A stretch of 56,695 nucleotides of DNA, taken from Lachnospiraceae bacterium. GTDB taxonomy: Bacteria; Bacillota; Clostridia; Lachnospirales; Lachnospiraceae. A model generated the notes under the pieces. It was not told where the DNA came from and did not search any database. It saw nothing but the letters and a program-made list of their open reading frames with translations. The stretch lies in assembly GCA_009911185.1 (NCBI GenBank), contig QXWW01000027.1:1-56695 (forward strand), written 5' to 3'. Numbering within the stretch: the first letter of the stretch is position 1; each line of letters opens with the position of its first letter. Shown here one piece after another: positions 8,882-17,477 of this stretch. Made by a program: the position numbers and the translations under genes.

Positions 8882-9811
8882 TCATTGCTTTACAGAAATT
8901 GTCATCTTGTTATATGGAATCTCAATCTGGTTTTCTTCAAAAGTTTCTTTGATGCGTTCTGTCATCCTCCACTTAACCTGCCAGTAATCAGAGGCTGGAA
9001 CCCAAAGCCGCCCGCCCAGACGGACGCTGCTGTCCTCCAAAGCATCGACAAATACCACAATTTCTTCTTCCAGCCTCGACTCTTCCTGCGCAATGATTTC
9101 CGCCAGCAATTCCTTTGCCTTCTTCATATCAGACTCATAGGAAATACCTACATAGAGATCCACCCGCCGTCTGTCCTGCTGGGTGACATTGGTCAGACTG
9201 GAATTGGCAAGCATTCCATTCGGTATTACCACGGTGCGGTTGTCGGCAGTCACCAGTTTCGTGTAAAATATCATAATCTCAGATACAATCCCTTCATTTT
9301 TATGGGTATCTTCAATAATATAGTCTCCAACTTTAAAAGGTTTAAACAATAAAATCAGTACCCCGCCCGCAAAATTTGAAAGGCTTCCCTGCAGGGCAAG
9401 ACCTGCGGTCAGACCCGCGGAACCGATTACTGCCACCACTGAAGTCGTCGCCACCCCAAGCTGATTAATAACTGCCAGAACCAGAACTACATTTAATATG
9501 ATCTTGGCAAAAGAATCCAGAAACTGGCAGACACCTTCATCCAGCCCCGTACGCTCCAGCGCTCTTTTCAATAGTTTTCTCAGCCATTTAATCACACGTT
9601 TTCCAATCGCATAGATTAAAAGAGCTATCAAAACACGCACGGCAAAATCCACAAGGAAAGGTATGAAATCATCCAGATATCCTTTGAGCACGCCCGGCTC
9701 TGCAATCTTTTGCAATTCCTCCAGTTCTGCCAGATTATCTGTGGCCGTCTTTGCATTTCCTTTCGCCAGAAGAACTTTCTGCAGCAAATAAAATGATGTT
9801 ATTTTGTTCAT
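8882..9811 (-). CDS. mscS: small-conductance mechanosensitive channel (MscS family)
   Basis: A 309-residue membrane channel that releases solutes on hypo-osmotic shock. Hydrophobic segments lie near residues 42-60, 84-103 and 110-140. The pore-lining helix and signature are visible as GSAGLTAGLALQGSLSNFAGG, followed by the beta domain start FKPFKVGDYI. The cytosolic C-terminal domain follows. The start MNKITSFYLLQK has GGAGG 5 nt before it; the frame is open for 29 codons further up but without an SD. It diverges from the HD-domain gene. Confidence 0.92.
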   Translation of the reverse strand: MNKITSFYLLQKVLLAKGNAKTATDNLAELEELQKIAEPGVLKGYLDDFIPFLVDFAVRVLIALLIYAIGKRVIKWLRKLLKRALERTGLDEGVCQFLDSFAKIILNVVLVLAVINQLGVATTSVVAVIGSAGLTAGLALQGSLSNFAGGVLILLFKPFKVGDYIIEDTHKNEGIVSEIMIFYTKLVTADNRTVVIPNGMLANSSLTNVTQQDRRRVDLYVGISYESDMKKAKELLAEIIAQEESRLEEEIVVFVDALEDSSVRLGGRLWVPASDYWQVKWRMTERIKETFEENQIEIPYNKMTISVKQ

Positions 9812-9881
9812 ATGTCCTCCTTTACCGTCTTTTTCTTTGGCAGAAATTACAATTTTTTCCTCCATTTTGGCAATTGTATTG

Positions 9882-9910
9882 TTGACACTGCATATCAAAT
9901 TTACTATAAT
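9882..9910 (+). promoter_or_regulatory. consensus sigma-70 type promoter for the HD-domain gene
   Basis: TTGACA (9882-9887), exactly 17 nt, TATAAT (9905-9910), a perfect match to the housekeeping consensus on the plus strand. The start of the HD-domain gene is 67 nt after the -10. A weaker minus-strand promoter for mscS (TTGCTT, 18 nt, TATAAT) overlaps the same AT-rich stretch. Confidence 0.85.
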
Positions 9911-9976
9911 TATAGTATAGATTATGCACGAAAAGCAAATAGATTTTAACAGATTTTCTGAATGGAGGTATGTAAT

Positions 9977-11248
9977 ATGAATAGCCCGCCTTTAATTAAT
10001 ATTGTTGATGTCATCTGTCAATCTTTTCATCATCTTGATCCGAGACTGATCAATCATGGAGAGCGTGTTGCCTACATTCTAATGAAGATGATGGAAGAGA
10101 CTAACCGTTATACCCAACAGGAAAAGCATGATATTTTTATGCTGGGCCTGCTTCATGATATCGGGGCATATAAAGAGAAAGAAATTGATTCCATGTTAAG
10201 CTTTGACCTCAATGATTCCATGGAACATTCTGTGTTTGGCTATCTGCTTTTTAAAACGTTTTCCCCTCTGCCGGAATATGCAGATACTATTTTATATCAC
10301 CATCACTGCAACGCACAGTATTATCCTGTCCCTATCAGTAATTATCACAGGGACATTTCCAAACTGATTTATCTTGCAGATCGGATTGATATTTTCTGCA
10401 TGCTGAACGGAGAGGAAAACTTAGATTCTTTTCTGGAGAAATGTTCGGGAACTGTCTTTCTCGCTTCTGACATACGCTGGTTCCAGCAAACAGAACGTAA
10501 GCACCAGCTTCTTCGGCATATTCACACGCTGGAATATCAGAAAGAATTAAGCGATTATACGCGGGAGCATTTTACCCTTACGGAAGCACAGATACATAAT
10601 TATCTCATGACCTTTATTTTCTCTGTGGATTTCCGAAATGATTATACAGCTCTGCATACAAACTATGCGGTTCAGCTAAGCGAGAATCTTTCACAAAATC
10701 TGCGAATGCCTGCAAATTCCAGGAAGACGATACAGCTTGCCACATTGCTGCACAATATCGGCAAGATCTCTCTTCCGGCCAAACTCAACAATACGGCAGA
10801 TTATAACCAATATCTTACGCAGTTATACCGCACCTCCACCCAGGACATTACAAGGGACATCCTCTCGGGAAGTGTGGAATCACAGATTCTCAATACAATC
10901 AATGAATCTTTCCTGCTGTTAGAATGCTGGGCAAACGACCGTCCTCTGGACTTTACCCCGGTACCTGCTGCAGAAATTGTTGCTCTCTCCTACCTGATGA
11001 GCAATTCTCTGACCTCCGAACGAAATGTTTCACTCTATCAGCACCCAAAGCTTTTAAAGTACCTGCAGATGAAGTACAAGAGCTGTCAGATGAATGACAT
11101 GATACTACGGGTATTGGAGAAATCCTTTGACCAGATTATTGAAAAGACGCAGAATGCCTGTGCGAGCATCTACAACATCTACCACCGCATGATGGATGAA
11201 GATCATTCTCTGAATATGATTTTGCTGCATTACAACAATAAATATTAA
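9977..11248 (+). CDS. tandem HD-domain protein, HD-GYP related
   Basis: A 423-residue soluble protein with two HD phosphohydrolase-like modules. The first (about 20-200) has NHGERV, LLHDIGAYKE, YHHH and the late LADRID block in HD-GYP order, but the GYP tripeptide is replaced by YYP. The second (about 225-400) has ALHTNYA and LLHNIGKISLP, where the Asp of the HD dyad is Asn, so it is probably not catalytic. HD-GYP enzymes break down cyclic-di-GMP; whether this one does is inference. No membrane segment or receiver domain is present. GGAGG lies 8 nt before the chosen ATG; an in-frame ATG 15 nt earlier overlaps the SD. It is a single-gene unit between a consensus promoter and a strong terminator. 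Confidence 0.8.
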   Translation: MNSPPLINIVDVICQSFHHLDPRLINHGERVAYILMKMMEETNRYTQQEKHDIFMLGLLHDIGAYKEKEIDSMLSFDLNDSMEHSVFGYLLFKTFSPLPEYADTILYHHHCNAQYYPVPISNYHRDISKLIYLADRIDIFCMLNGEENLDSFLEKCSGTVFLASDIRWFQQTERKHQLLRHIHTLEYQKELSDYTREHFTLTEAQIHNYLMTFIFSVDFRNDYTALHTNYAVQLSENLSQNLRMPANSRKTIQLATLLHNIGKISLPAKLNNTADYNQYLTQLYRTSTQDITRDILSGSVESQILNTINESFLLLECWANDRPLDFTPVPAAEIVALSYLMSNSLTSERNVSLYQHPKLLKYLQMKYKSCQMNDMILRVLEKSFDQIIEKTQNACASIYNIYHRMMDEDHSLNMILLHYNNKY

Positions 11249-11285
11249 ACGACAGATCGTTCCAGATTGTTCCAGATATTTCGGA

Positions 11286-11325
11286 ACATAAAAAAGAATC
11301 CTGTATACAGGATTCTTTTTTATGT
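11286..11325. terminator. bidirectional terminator, 40-nt perfect palindrome
   Basis: Core GAATCCTGTATACAGGATTC (11296-11315) is flanked by six A and six T and then by ACAT/ATGT, so the whole 40 nt is self-complementary. It lies between the convergent HD-domain and serA genes and can end transcription on both strands. Confidence 0.92.
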
Positions 11326-11400
11326 CACATGAATGTACAAAAATGCCGTTCCTATAGAATGGAAACATATGTTGCTGCAAAATGCCAGCGTACACGATTT

Positions 11401-12564
11401 CTATTTAATGACTCTGACTCTTCGCACACCGTCAATTTCCTTAAGCTGCGCTATCGCCGCTTCTGTGATCGGAGAATCAATGTCTAACAGGGAATAGGCA
11501 TAATCTCCTCTGCTCTTATTGGTCATATCAGAAATATTAATGTTATTGTTTCCCAGCACCGCCGTGTATTTTCCAATCAGCCCCTTGACATTCTTATGCA
11601 GCACTGCCACCCGTCCTGCGGCAACGCAGACGCCCATATCACAATTAGGGAAATTTACGGAATTATGGATATTACCATTTTCCAGATATTCTCTGATCTC
11701 CTTTACCGCCATGACTGCACAGTTATCCTCCGATTCTGCTGTGGAGGCTCCCAAATGCGGGATAACAATACACCCTTCCTTGCCTGCCGTTGTACTGTTG
11801 GGGAAATCGGAAACATATTTCTTTACTTTGCCCTCTGCGATCGCCGCAAGGACAGCTTCCTCATCCACCAGAAGATCTCTGGCAAAGTTCAGAATTACAA
11901 CCCCCTCCTTCATCCGTGCGAAAGCTTCCTGGTTCAGCATTTTCCTGGTAGCTTCCAGCAAAGGCACATGGATCGTTATATAGTCGCATTCCTGATAAAT
12001 ATCTTCCACATTATTAATATGCTTTACATTCCTCGACAGGTTCCATGCCGCGTTTACAGAAATATAGGGATCATATCCATATACCTCCATACCAAGATTG
12101 GTAGCTGCATTTGCCACCTTGACGCCGATTGCACCCAAGCCGATCACGCCTAATTTCTTACCGGCAATTTCACAGCCTGCAAAAGCCTTTTTTGCTTTTT
12201 CCGCATCCTTTCCCACGCTCTCGCTGTCCTTATTCTCCAATACCCAGTTGATTCCTCCGGTAATGTCACGGGAAGCCAGGAGCATACCTGCAAATACCAG
12301 TTCCTTGACGCCGTTCGCATTCGCCCCGGGAGTATTGAATACCACAATTCCCTGATCTGCACATTTATCCAGAGGAATATTATTTACCCCGGCCCCCGCT
12401 CTGGCAACCGCCTCAAGCCCCTCTGGCAGCTCCATATCATGCATAGCGGCGCTTCTTACAAGAACAGCCTGCGCGTCCTTTATTTCTTCCGTCTTCGTGT
12501 AATCTTTGCCAAACAGCTCTAAACCTACGCTGGCAATCGGATTTAAGCAATAATACTGATACAT
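11401..12564 (-). CDS. serA: D-3-phosphoglycerate dehydrogenase
   Basis: First enzyme of serine synthesis: oxidises 3-phosphoglycerate to 3-phosphohydroxypyruvate with NAD. At 387 residues it is the short form. The Rossmann motif GLGAIG and the catalytic region NFARDLLVDEEAV and PHLGASTAESEDN are visible. The C-terminal ACT domain (NNNINISDMTNKSRG to the end) usually binds serine for feedback control. The ATG is 1 nt after the serC stop, with the SD inside the serC end (GAGGAG), so translation is coupled. The upstream-extended frame (MKRRIK) is inside serC and unlikely. Confidence 0.95.
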   Translation of the reverse strand: MYQYYCLNPIASVGLELFGKDYTKTEEIKDAQAVLVRSAAMHDMELPEGLEAVARAGAGVNNIPLDKCADQGIVVFNTPGANANGVKELVFAGMLLASRDITGGINWVLENKDSESVGKDAEKAKKAFAGCEIAGKKLGVIGLGAIGVKVANAATNLGMEVYGYDPYISVNAAWNLSRNVKHINNVEDIYQECDYITIHVPLLEATRKMLNQEAFARMKEGVVILNFARDLLVDEEAVLAAIAEGKVKKYVSDFPNSTTAGKEGCIVIPHLGASTAESEDNCAVMAVKEIREYLENGNIHNSVNFPNCDMGVCVAAGRVAVLHKNVKGLIGKYTAVLGNNNINISDMTNKSRGDYAYSLLDIDSPITEAAIAQLKEIDGVRRVRVIK

Positions 12565-12565
12565 C

Positions 12566-13645
12566 TTAATTCTCCTCTTCAAACTTTTTCATAAATGCAA
12601 CTAATTTCTCCACGCCTTCCTTCGGCATTGCATTGTATATACTGGCGCGCATACCGCCTACGGTTCTGTGCCCCTTAAGGTTTACAAATCCTGCAGCTTC
12701 TGCCTCTTTGACAAATTTTGCATCCAGTTCTTTATCTCCGGTGACAAAGGGAACGTTCATCAAAGAACGGTCTTCCTTTCTCACAGTTCCTTTAAACATC
12801 TTGCTCTGATCGAGGAAATCATACAAAATCTTTGCTTTTTCCTCGTTGCGCTGCTTCATTACCGTAAGTCCGCCCATTTTCTTAATCCACTGAAAGACTT
12901 TGCCGCAGATGTAAATACCATAAGCGGGCGGCGTATTATAGAGAGATTCCGCATCCGCATGCGTCTTATATTTCAGCATGGTAGGCGTTGCCGGCAGCGT
13001 ATCTTCCGTAATCAGATCCTCACGGATAATCACGATAACCACGCCTGCCGGTCCGATATTCTTCTGTACACCGCCGTAGATAATCCCATATGCAGATACA
13101 TCTACAGGCTCGGACAGGAAACAGGAGGACACGTCTGCCACCAAAGTATGCCCCTTGGTATTGGGCAATGTCTTATATTTCGTTCCGTAAATTGTATTGT
13201 TTTCACAGATATAAACATAATCTGCGTCCTCCGGGATATCCAAATCAGAGCAGTCAGGAATATAGGAAAATGTCTCATCCTCGGACGAAGCCACCTTTAC
13301 GGCCTCTCCATAGAGCTTCCCTTCCTGGAACGCCTTCTTCGCCCACTGCCCCGTTACGATATAAGCTGCTTTGCGATTTTTCATCAGATTCATCGGTATC
13401 ATTGCAAACTGCTGGGAAGCTCCTCCCTGCAGAAATAGTACTTTATAATTATCCGGAATATTCATAAGCTCCCGCAAATCTGCTTCCGCCTGTTTGATAA
13501 TTGAATCATATACTTTGGAACGATGACTCATCTCCATCACGGACATACCGCTGCCTTTATAATCCATCATTTCCTCTGCCGCCTCACGCAAAACCTCCTC
13601 TGGCAAAACTGCCGGCCCTGCTGAAAAATTGTAAACTCTGCTCAT
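12566..13645 (-). CDS. serC: phosphoserine aminotransferase
   Basis: Converts 3-phosphohydroxypyruvate and glutamate to phosphoserine and 2-oxoglutarate, and can act in vitamin B6 synthesis. The 359-residue length is normal. It begins YNFSAGPAVLPEEVL, has FLQGGASQQFAM, and the PLP lysine lies in YGGVQKNIGPAG. SD AGGAGG precedes the ATG. It forms a two-gene operon with serA. No serB is nearby, so a phosphoserine phosphatase must be elsewhere. Confidence 0.96.
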   Translation of the reverse strand: MSRVYNFSAGPAVLPEEVLREAAEEMMDYKGSGMSVMEMSHRSKVYDSIIKQAEADLRELMNIPDNYKVLFLQGGASQQFAMIPMNLMKNRKAAYIVTGQWAKKAFQEGKLYGEAVKVASSEDETFSYIPDCSDLDIPEDADYVYICENNTIYGTKYKTLPNTKGHTLVADVSSCFLSEPVDVSAYGIIYGGVQKNIGPAGVVIVIIREDLITEDTLPATPTMLKYKTHADAESLYNTPPAYGIYICGKVFQWIKKMGGLTVMKQRNEEKAKILYDFLDQSKMFKGTVRKEDRSLMNVPFVTGDKELDAKFVKEAEAAGFVNLKGHRTVGGMRASIYNAMPKEGVEKLVAFMKKFEEEN

Positions 13646-13993
13646 TTTTTCCTCCTCTTACGTAACTATTCCTCCTGCCTTCATAGCTATGTCATCTGCT
13701 GCCTTTCACATCTGGCTGCGCATATGAGCAGACGCTTCCGCTATATTTATATGCCGCTTTAATGGAACAGTTACCTTCTTACTTTCTTGCCTGCTGGTTC
13801 TAAAACAAAGTGGGCAAGCCCACTTCAACTCCCCCACCCCCAATCGAAACCACTGAAAAACTCATTTTCTGCAGATGCAGATGACCGTATACAGAATCCA
13901 GTTCGGTAAACGAACCGATAAATCGAATATTGATTTAGGTCATCAGGTCTTTTTCAATGGCCGCCCCTTTGGAACGCCGCACAGCCATCCTCA
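13646..13993. other. 348-bp gap between ilvB and serC
   Basis: Holds the ilvB terminator hairpin (13808-13825) and, toward serC, the untranslated leader of serCA. I looked for a T-box (TGGNACCGCG) on the minus strand and saw none. No convincing promoter or gene is visible. A plus-strand open frame from 13875 runs antisense into ilvB and has no SD. Confidence 0.5.
13808..13825 (-). terminator. terminator after leuB-ilvB
   Basis: On the minus strand AAGTGGG and CCCACTT pair around CTTG, followed by TGTTTT. It lies 169 nt downstream of the ilvB stop and 163 nt before serC. Confidence 0.65.
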
Positions 13994-15682
13994 TTATGGC
14001 TCCTTCGCGTTCTTCATATCTTCTCCGTCAAACGCCTCGCTGATTGCCGCTCCCGGCGCCACCATAGGCCAGACCTTGTCATCGCTGTCAATCATACAGT
14101 CAATCAATACCGGCATGTCGCTGGCAAGGGCATTCGCAAAGGCTTCTTTAAACTCCTCCCTGTCGTTCACACGGATACCTGCTGCTCCCATGGCCTCCGC
14201 TACCTTTACAAAATCTACGCTGTCATTTAAAACAGTTGCAGAATAATGCTGTTCATAAAATAAGGTCTGCCATTGGCGCACCATTCCCAGCACATGGTTG
14301 TTCAAGACAACCTGTATCAGCGGCAGCTTTTGGCGGACTGCAGTGGCCATCTCGTTCATATTCATACGAAAACAGCCGTCTCCCGCAATATTAATCACCT
14401 GTTTACCAGGATTCGCCATCTGCGCGCCGATTGCCGCTCCGAGACCATATCCCATAGTCCCCAGGCCCCCGGAGGTAATCAAAGTCCTGGGGTTACGATA
14501 CCGATAAAATTGAGCCGCCCACATCTGATGCTGGCCCACTTCCGTCACCATAATCGCATCGCCCTTTGTCTGCCGGTAAATTTCTTCTATTATAAAAGGA
14601 CCGCTCAAGCCGCCGCCTGCATATTTCAAGGGATATTTTTGCTTATATCCCATAATCCGCGCAATCCATTCTCCATGATCCTGCCGCTCAAGCCGCTGAT
14701 TCAGCCGGGACAGGATCTCTTTGATATCGCCGACAATATGGGCGTCCGTCACAATATTCTTATTAATCTCAGCCGGATCAATATCAAACTGAAGAATCCT
14801 GGCATTTTTTGCAAACTTCTTCGCATTTCCAGTGACACGGTCGCTGAAGCGAACACCAATGGCAATCAAAAGGTCGCACTCGCTGACGCCATAATTGGAA
14901 GTCTTGGTTCCATGCATTCCCAGCATACCCGTATATAATTCGTGGTTTCCGTCAAAAGCGCCTTTTCCCATCAAAGAATCTGACACCGGCGCCTGCACTT
15001 TTTCTGCAAATTCTAAAAGTTCCCGGCTTGCCCCGGAGATGACCGCTCCTCCGCCTACAAACAGATAGGGTTTTTCAGATGCACGGATTAGCTTTTCAGC
15101 GTAAGCCAGCGCTTCTTCTGTAATATTCTCCGAATAGCGTTCCTCCGGCTCCACCGTAATCGGACGAAATTCCGCCTTGTTCACGGTTACGTCCTTGGGA
15201 ATATCCACCAACACCGGTCCCGGTCTGCCCTTCTGGGCGATACGGAACGCACGCCGAATCGTTTCTGCAAGTTTATTAACATCCTTGACGATGAAATTAT
15301 GTTTTGTGATCGGGGTAGTAATCCCTGCAATATCAATCTCCTGAAAACTGTCTTTTCCCAGCAGGGAAACCCCTACATTACAGGTTAAAGCTACCACTGG
15401 CACAGAATCCATGTATGCTGTGGCAATCCCGGTCACGAGATTGGTAGCCCCCGGACCCGAAGTAGCAAGACAAACGCCCGGCTTTCCCGTTGCCCGCGCA
15501 TAACCGTCCGCCGCATGACTGGCGCCCTGCTCATGTGAAGTCAGCACATGTTTGATTTCATGGCTGTGTTTATATAGTTCATCATATACATTTAAAATGG
15601 CTCCTCCCGGATAGCCAAAGACAGTATCCACACCTTGCTCTTTCAGACATTCAATAACAATCTGTGCTCCTGTCAGCTGCAT
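13994..15682 (-). CDS. ilvB: acetolactate synthase, large catalytic subunit
   Basis: Thiamine-diphosphate enzyme that joins pyruvate with pyruvate or 2-oxobutyrate at the start of branched-chain amino acid synthesis. 562 residues, full length. The catalytic Glu is in LTSHEQGASHAADGYARA, the central FAD/CoA-fold domain follows, and the ThDP/Mg motif is GDGCFRMNMNEMATAVRQ with the Asn of VVLNN. SD GCGAGGAA. It starts 17 nt after leuB. The C terminus ends normally, and no ilvN regulatory subunit or ilvD follows, so those partners must lie elsewhere. Confidence 0.95.
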   Translation of the reverse strand: MQLTGAQIVIECLKEQGVDTVFGYPGGAILNVYDELYKHSHEIKHVLTSHEQGASHAADGYARATGKPGVCLATSGPGATNLVTGIATAYMDSVPVVALTCNVGVSLLGKDSFQEIDIAGITTPITKHNFIVKDVNKLAETIRRAFRIAQKGRPGPVLVDIPKDVTVNKAEFRPITVEPEERYSENITEEALAYAEKLIRASEKPYLFVGGGAVISGASRELLEFAEKVQAPVSDSLMGKGAFDGNHELYTGMLGMHGTKTSNYGVSECDLLIAIGVRFSDRVTGNAKKFAKNARILQFDIDPAEINKNIVTDAHIVGDIKEILSRLNQRLERQDHGEWIARIMGYKQKYPLKYAGGGLSGPFIIEEIYRQTKGDAIMVTEVGQHQMWAAQFYRYRNPRTLITSGGLGTMGYGLGAAIGAQMANPGKQVINIAGDGCFRMNMNEMATAVRQKLPLIQVVLNNHVLGMVRQWQTLFYEQHYSATVLNDSVDFVKVAEAMGAAGIRVNDREEFKEAFANALASDMPVLIDCMIDSDDKVWPMVAPGAAISEAFDGEDMKNAKEP

Positions 15683-15699
15683 ATCTTGTTCCTCGCTTT

Positions 15700-16803
15700 C
15701 TATTTTATCCGTTCTGCAATTAAATCTCCCATCTTCACTGTCCCCACCTGGGTTACAGAAGCTTTCTTTTCCTCTTCCTGCGGCATGATATCAATGGTGC
15801 GGTAATTCTCTTTCAGCACCTGCTGCACTGCACGTTCCACAGAATCTGCCTCCCGGTCCAGATCAAAAGAATAACGGAGCATCATCGCCGCGCTCAAAAT
15901 TGTTGCGATAGGATTCGCAATTCCCTGCCCGGCAATATCCGGCGCCGAACCGCCGCTTGGCTCATACAGACCGAATTTTGTATCGTTCAGGCTGGCTGAC
16001 GGCAGCATCCCGATGGAACCTGTCACCATGCTGGCCTCATCTGATAATATATCACCAAACATATTCTCTGTCAAAATAACATCAAACTGCGCCGGATCTT
16101 TTACAAGCTGCATGGCGCAATTATCCACCAGCATATGCTCTAGGACGACATCCGGATAATCTTTTGCCACCTCTTCCACAACGTTTCTCCAAAGTCTGGA
16201 AGAATCCAGCACATTTGCCTTATCCACGCTGGTTACTTTCTTCCTGCGCTTCCTGGCAATCTCAAATCCACGCTTTGCAATTCTTCGGATCTCATTTTCA
16301 TTATATGTAAGAGTATCCTCCGCGGTCATTATTCCATCCCGTTCTTCCGTCACCCGGTTCCCGAAATACAAGCCTCCCGTCAGTTCCCGCATAATCATCA
16401 TATCAAATCCGCCGCCGATTATATCATCTCTGAGAGGACATGCCTCCTTTAATTCCTCATATAAATACGCCGGCCTTAAATTGGCAAACAAACACAGCGA
16501 TTTGCGAAGCTTCAACAGCCCTGCCTCCGGCCTTAACTCCGGCGGAAGCTGATACCAGGGCGAGGTACTTGTATTCCCTCCGATGGAGCCCATAAGCACA
16601 GCGTCTGCTTTCTGCGCCTTTTCAACCGCTTCTTCTGTCAGAGGTACTCCTGTGGCGTCTATGGAAACTCCGCCCATCAAAATCTCTTCATAAGAAAAGG
16701 TATGCCCGAACACCTGCCCTACTTTATCTAAAACCTTTTTTGCTTCCCGCACAATCTCCGGCCCAATTCCATCTCCGGAAATTACTCCAACCTGATAATT
16801 CAT
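15700..16803 (-). CDS. leuB: 3-isopropylmalate dehydrogenase
   Basis: Leucine pathway enzyme: NAD-dependent oxidative decarboxylation of 3-isopropylmalate. From [18 protein letters not shown] it is 367 residues. Visible are VLMGSIGG, the catalytic Lys in [28 protein letters not shown] and the metal-binding [14 protein letters not shown]. The start is set by AATGGAGGAAAAC, and that SD is the end of a repeated leader element shared with hrcA. leuA and leuCD are not nearby; the pairing with ilvB points to branched-chain amino acid control. Confidence 0.95.
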   Translation of the reverse strand: MNYQVGVISGDGIGPEIVREAKKVLDKVGQVFGHTFSYEEILMGGVSIDATGVPLTEEAVEKAQKADAVLMGSIGGNTSTSPWYQLPPELRPEAGLLKLRKSLCLFANLRPAYLYEELKEACPLRDDIIGGGFDMMIMRELTGGLYFGNRVTEERDGIMTAEDTLTYNENEIRRIAKRGFEIARKRRKKVTSVDKANVLDSSRLWRNVVEEVAKDYPDVVLEHMLVDNCAMQLVKDPAQFDVILTENMFGDILSDEASMVTGSIGMLPSASLNDTKFGLYEPSGGSAPDIAGQGIANPIATILSAAMMLRYSFDLDREADSVERAVQQVLKENYRTIDIMPQEEEKKASVTQVGTVKMGDLIAERIK

Positions 16804-16805
16804 GT

Positions 16806-16873
16806 TTTCCTCCATTCTGTGCATTTTTCAGCACAAACAGGTAGTCAGTGAAAGAATTAACAAATTCTTTCAC
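16806..16873 (-). repeat. leader hairpin repeat, copy before leuB
   Basis: About 68 nt that align without gaps to 51086-51153 before hrcA (roughly 59 matches by hand count). On the minus strand it reads as an 11-bp stem GTGAAAGAATT/AATTCTTTCAC with a 4-nt loop, then a TGTGC/GCACA small stem, then the SD GGAGG and the start codon. The whole element sits in the transcribed leader. Confidence 0.8.
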
Positions 16874-16917
16874 ACTTTCTCATCCTTCCTGACCTGTGTT
16901 TCTAATTTTTATCAGTA

Positions 16918-16946
16918 ATTATATTATATTTATTCATAGATTTCAA
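16918..16946 (-). promoter_or_regulatory. promoter of leuB-ilvB
   Basis: On the minus strand TTGAAA, 17 nt, TATAAT. The predicted leader is about 108 nt and contains the repeated hairpin element. Confidence 0.75.
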
Positions 16947-16961
16947 CCATCAAATATATTT

Positions 16962-16993
16962 AAAACACTCCCGGCTTTGGCAGAGAGTGTTTT
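16962..16993 (-). terminator. terminator after yajC
   Basis: AAAACACTC and GAGTGTTTT pair around a 14-nt loop, 6 nt past the yajC stop. The T run is only four long, so strength is uncertain. Confidence 0.6.
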
Positions 16994-16998
16994 GCGTA

Positions 16999-17322
16999 TT
17001 ATTTATTCTCTTTTTCCACAGCGTCTTCCGGCTTCTCCACCAGCGCTATGGCTGATTTCTGCATTGGAATACGGCAATTCTTATTATTGCCAAATTCTAC
17101 GATCACGGTATCCTCCGTAATATCAATCACGGTTCCATAAAATCCACTGGTGGTAAGAATCGTATCTCCCACAGTGAGTTCTGACATCATCGCATTTTTG
17201 CGTTTTGTTTCTTTCTGTTGGGGACGAACCATCATGAAATAAAGAGCTGCCAGCATAACCACAATCCAAATCAGGGAAAATCCCGTCATACTGCCTGCTG
17301 CTTCCTGAGCTAAAATAGACAT
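16999..17322 (-). CDS. yajC: Sec translocase accessory subunit YajC
   Basis: A 107-residue single-pass membrane protein that joins the SecDF-YajC complex. One hydrophobic helix (about residues 12-31, GFSLIWIVVMLAALYFMMV) is followed by the family motif RPQQKETKRKNAMMSEL and the domain VGDTILTTSGFYGTV. The start is set by GCAGGAGG 6 nt upstream. It follows tgt, a common arrangement, but has its own promoter. Confidence 0.94.
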   Translation of the reverse strand: MSILAQEAAGSMTGFSLIWIVVMLAALYFMMVRPQQKETKRKNAMMSELTVGDTILTTSGFYGTVIDITEDTVIVEFGNNKNCRIPMQKSAIALVEKPEDAVEKENK

Positions 17323-17422
17323 ATTCTTTCCTCCTGCATATTGTCCGGTACAGGCAAAGCAAGCTTCTTTATGCCGTATCGGAACTCTCATTTTCTCTTA
17401 CGCCGTTTTACGCGCTTATACT

Positions 17423-17451
17423 ATTCTACACAAAATAGCGCGCAAGGGCAA
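17423..17451 (-). promoter_or_regulatory. promoter of yajC
   Basis: On the minus strand TTGCCC, 17 nt, TAGAAT in the tgt-yajC gap, about 100 nt before the yajC start. Confidence 0.5.
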
Positions 17452-17477
17452 GCCTTTTCCATTATTTTATAAGATTT

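Noticed and set aside
8801-9352. 183-codon plus-strand frame opposite mscS
   Set aside because: Antisense to a clear MscS gene, no SD, no family match.
11105-11395. 96-codon minus-strand frame across the HD-gene end and the terminator
   Set aside because: It contains the 40-nt terminator palindrome and is antisense to the HD-domain gene.
13646-13993. T-box riboswitch before serCA, and likewise before glyQS and leuB
   Set aside because: I searched by eye for the TGGNACCGCG block and a following terminator and found none at these places.
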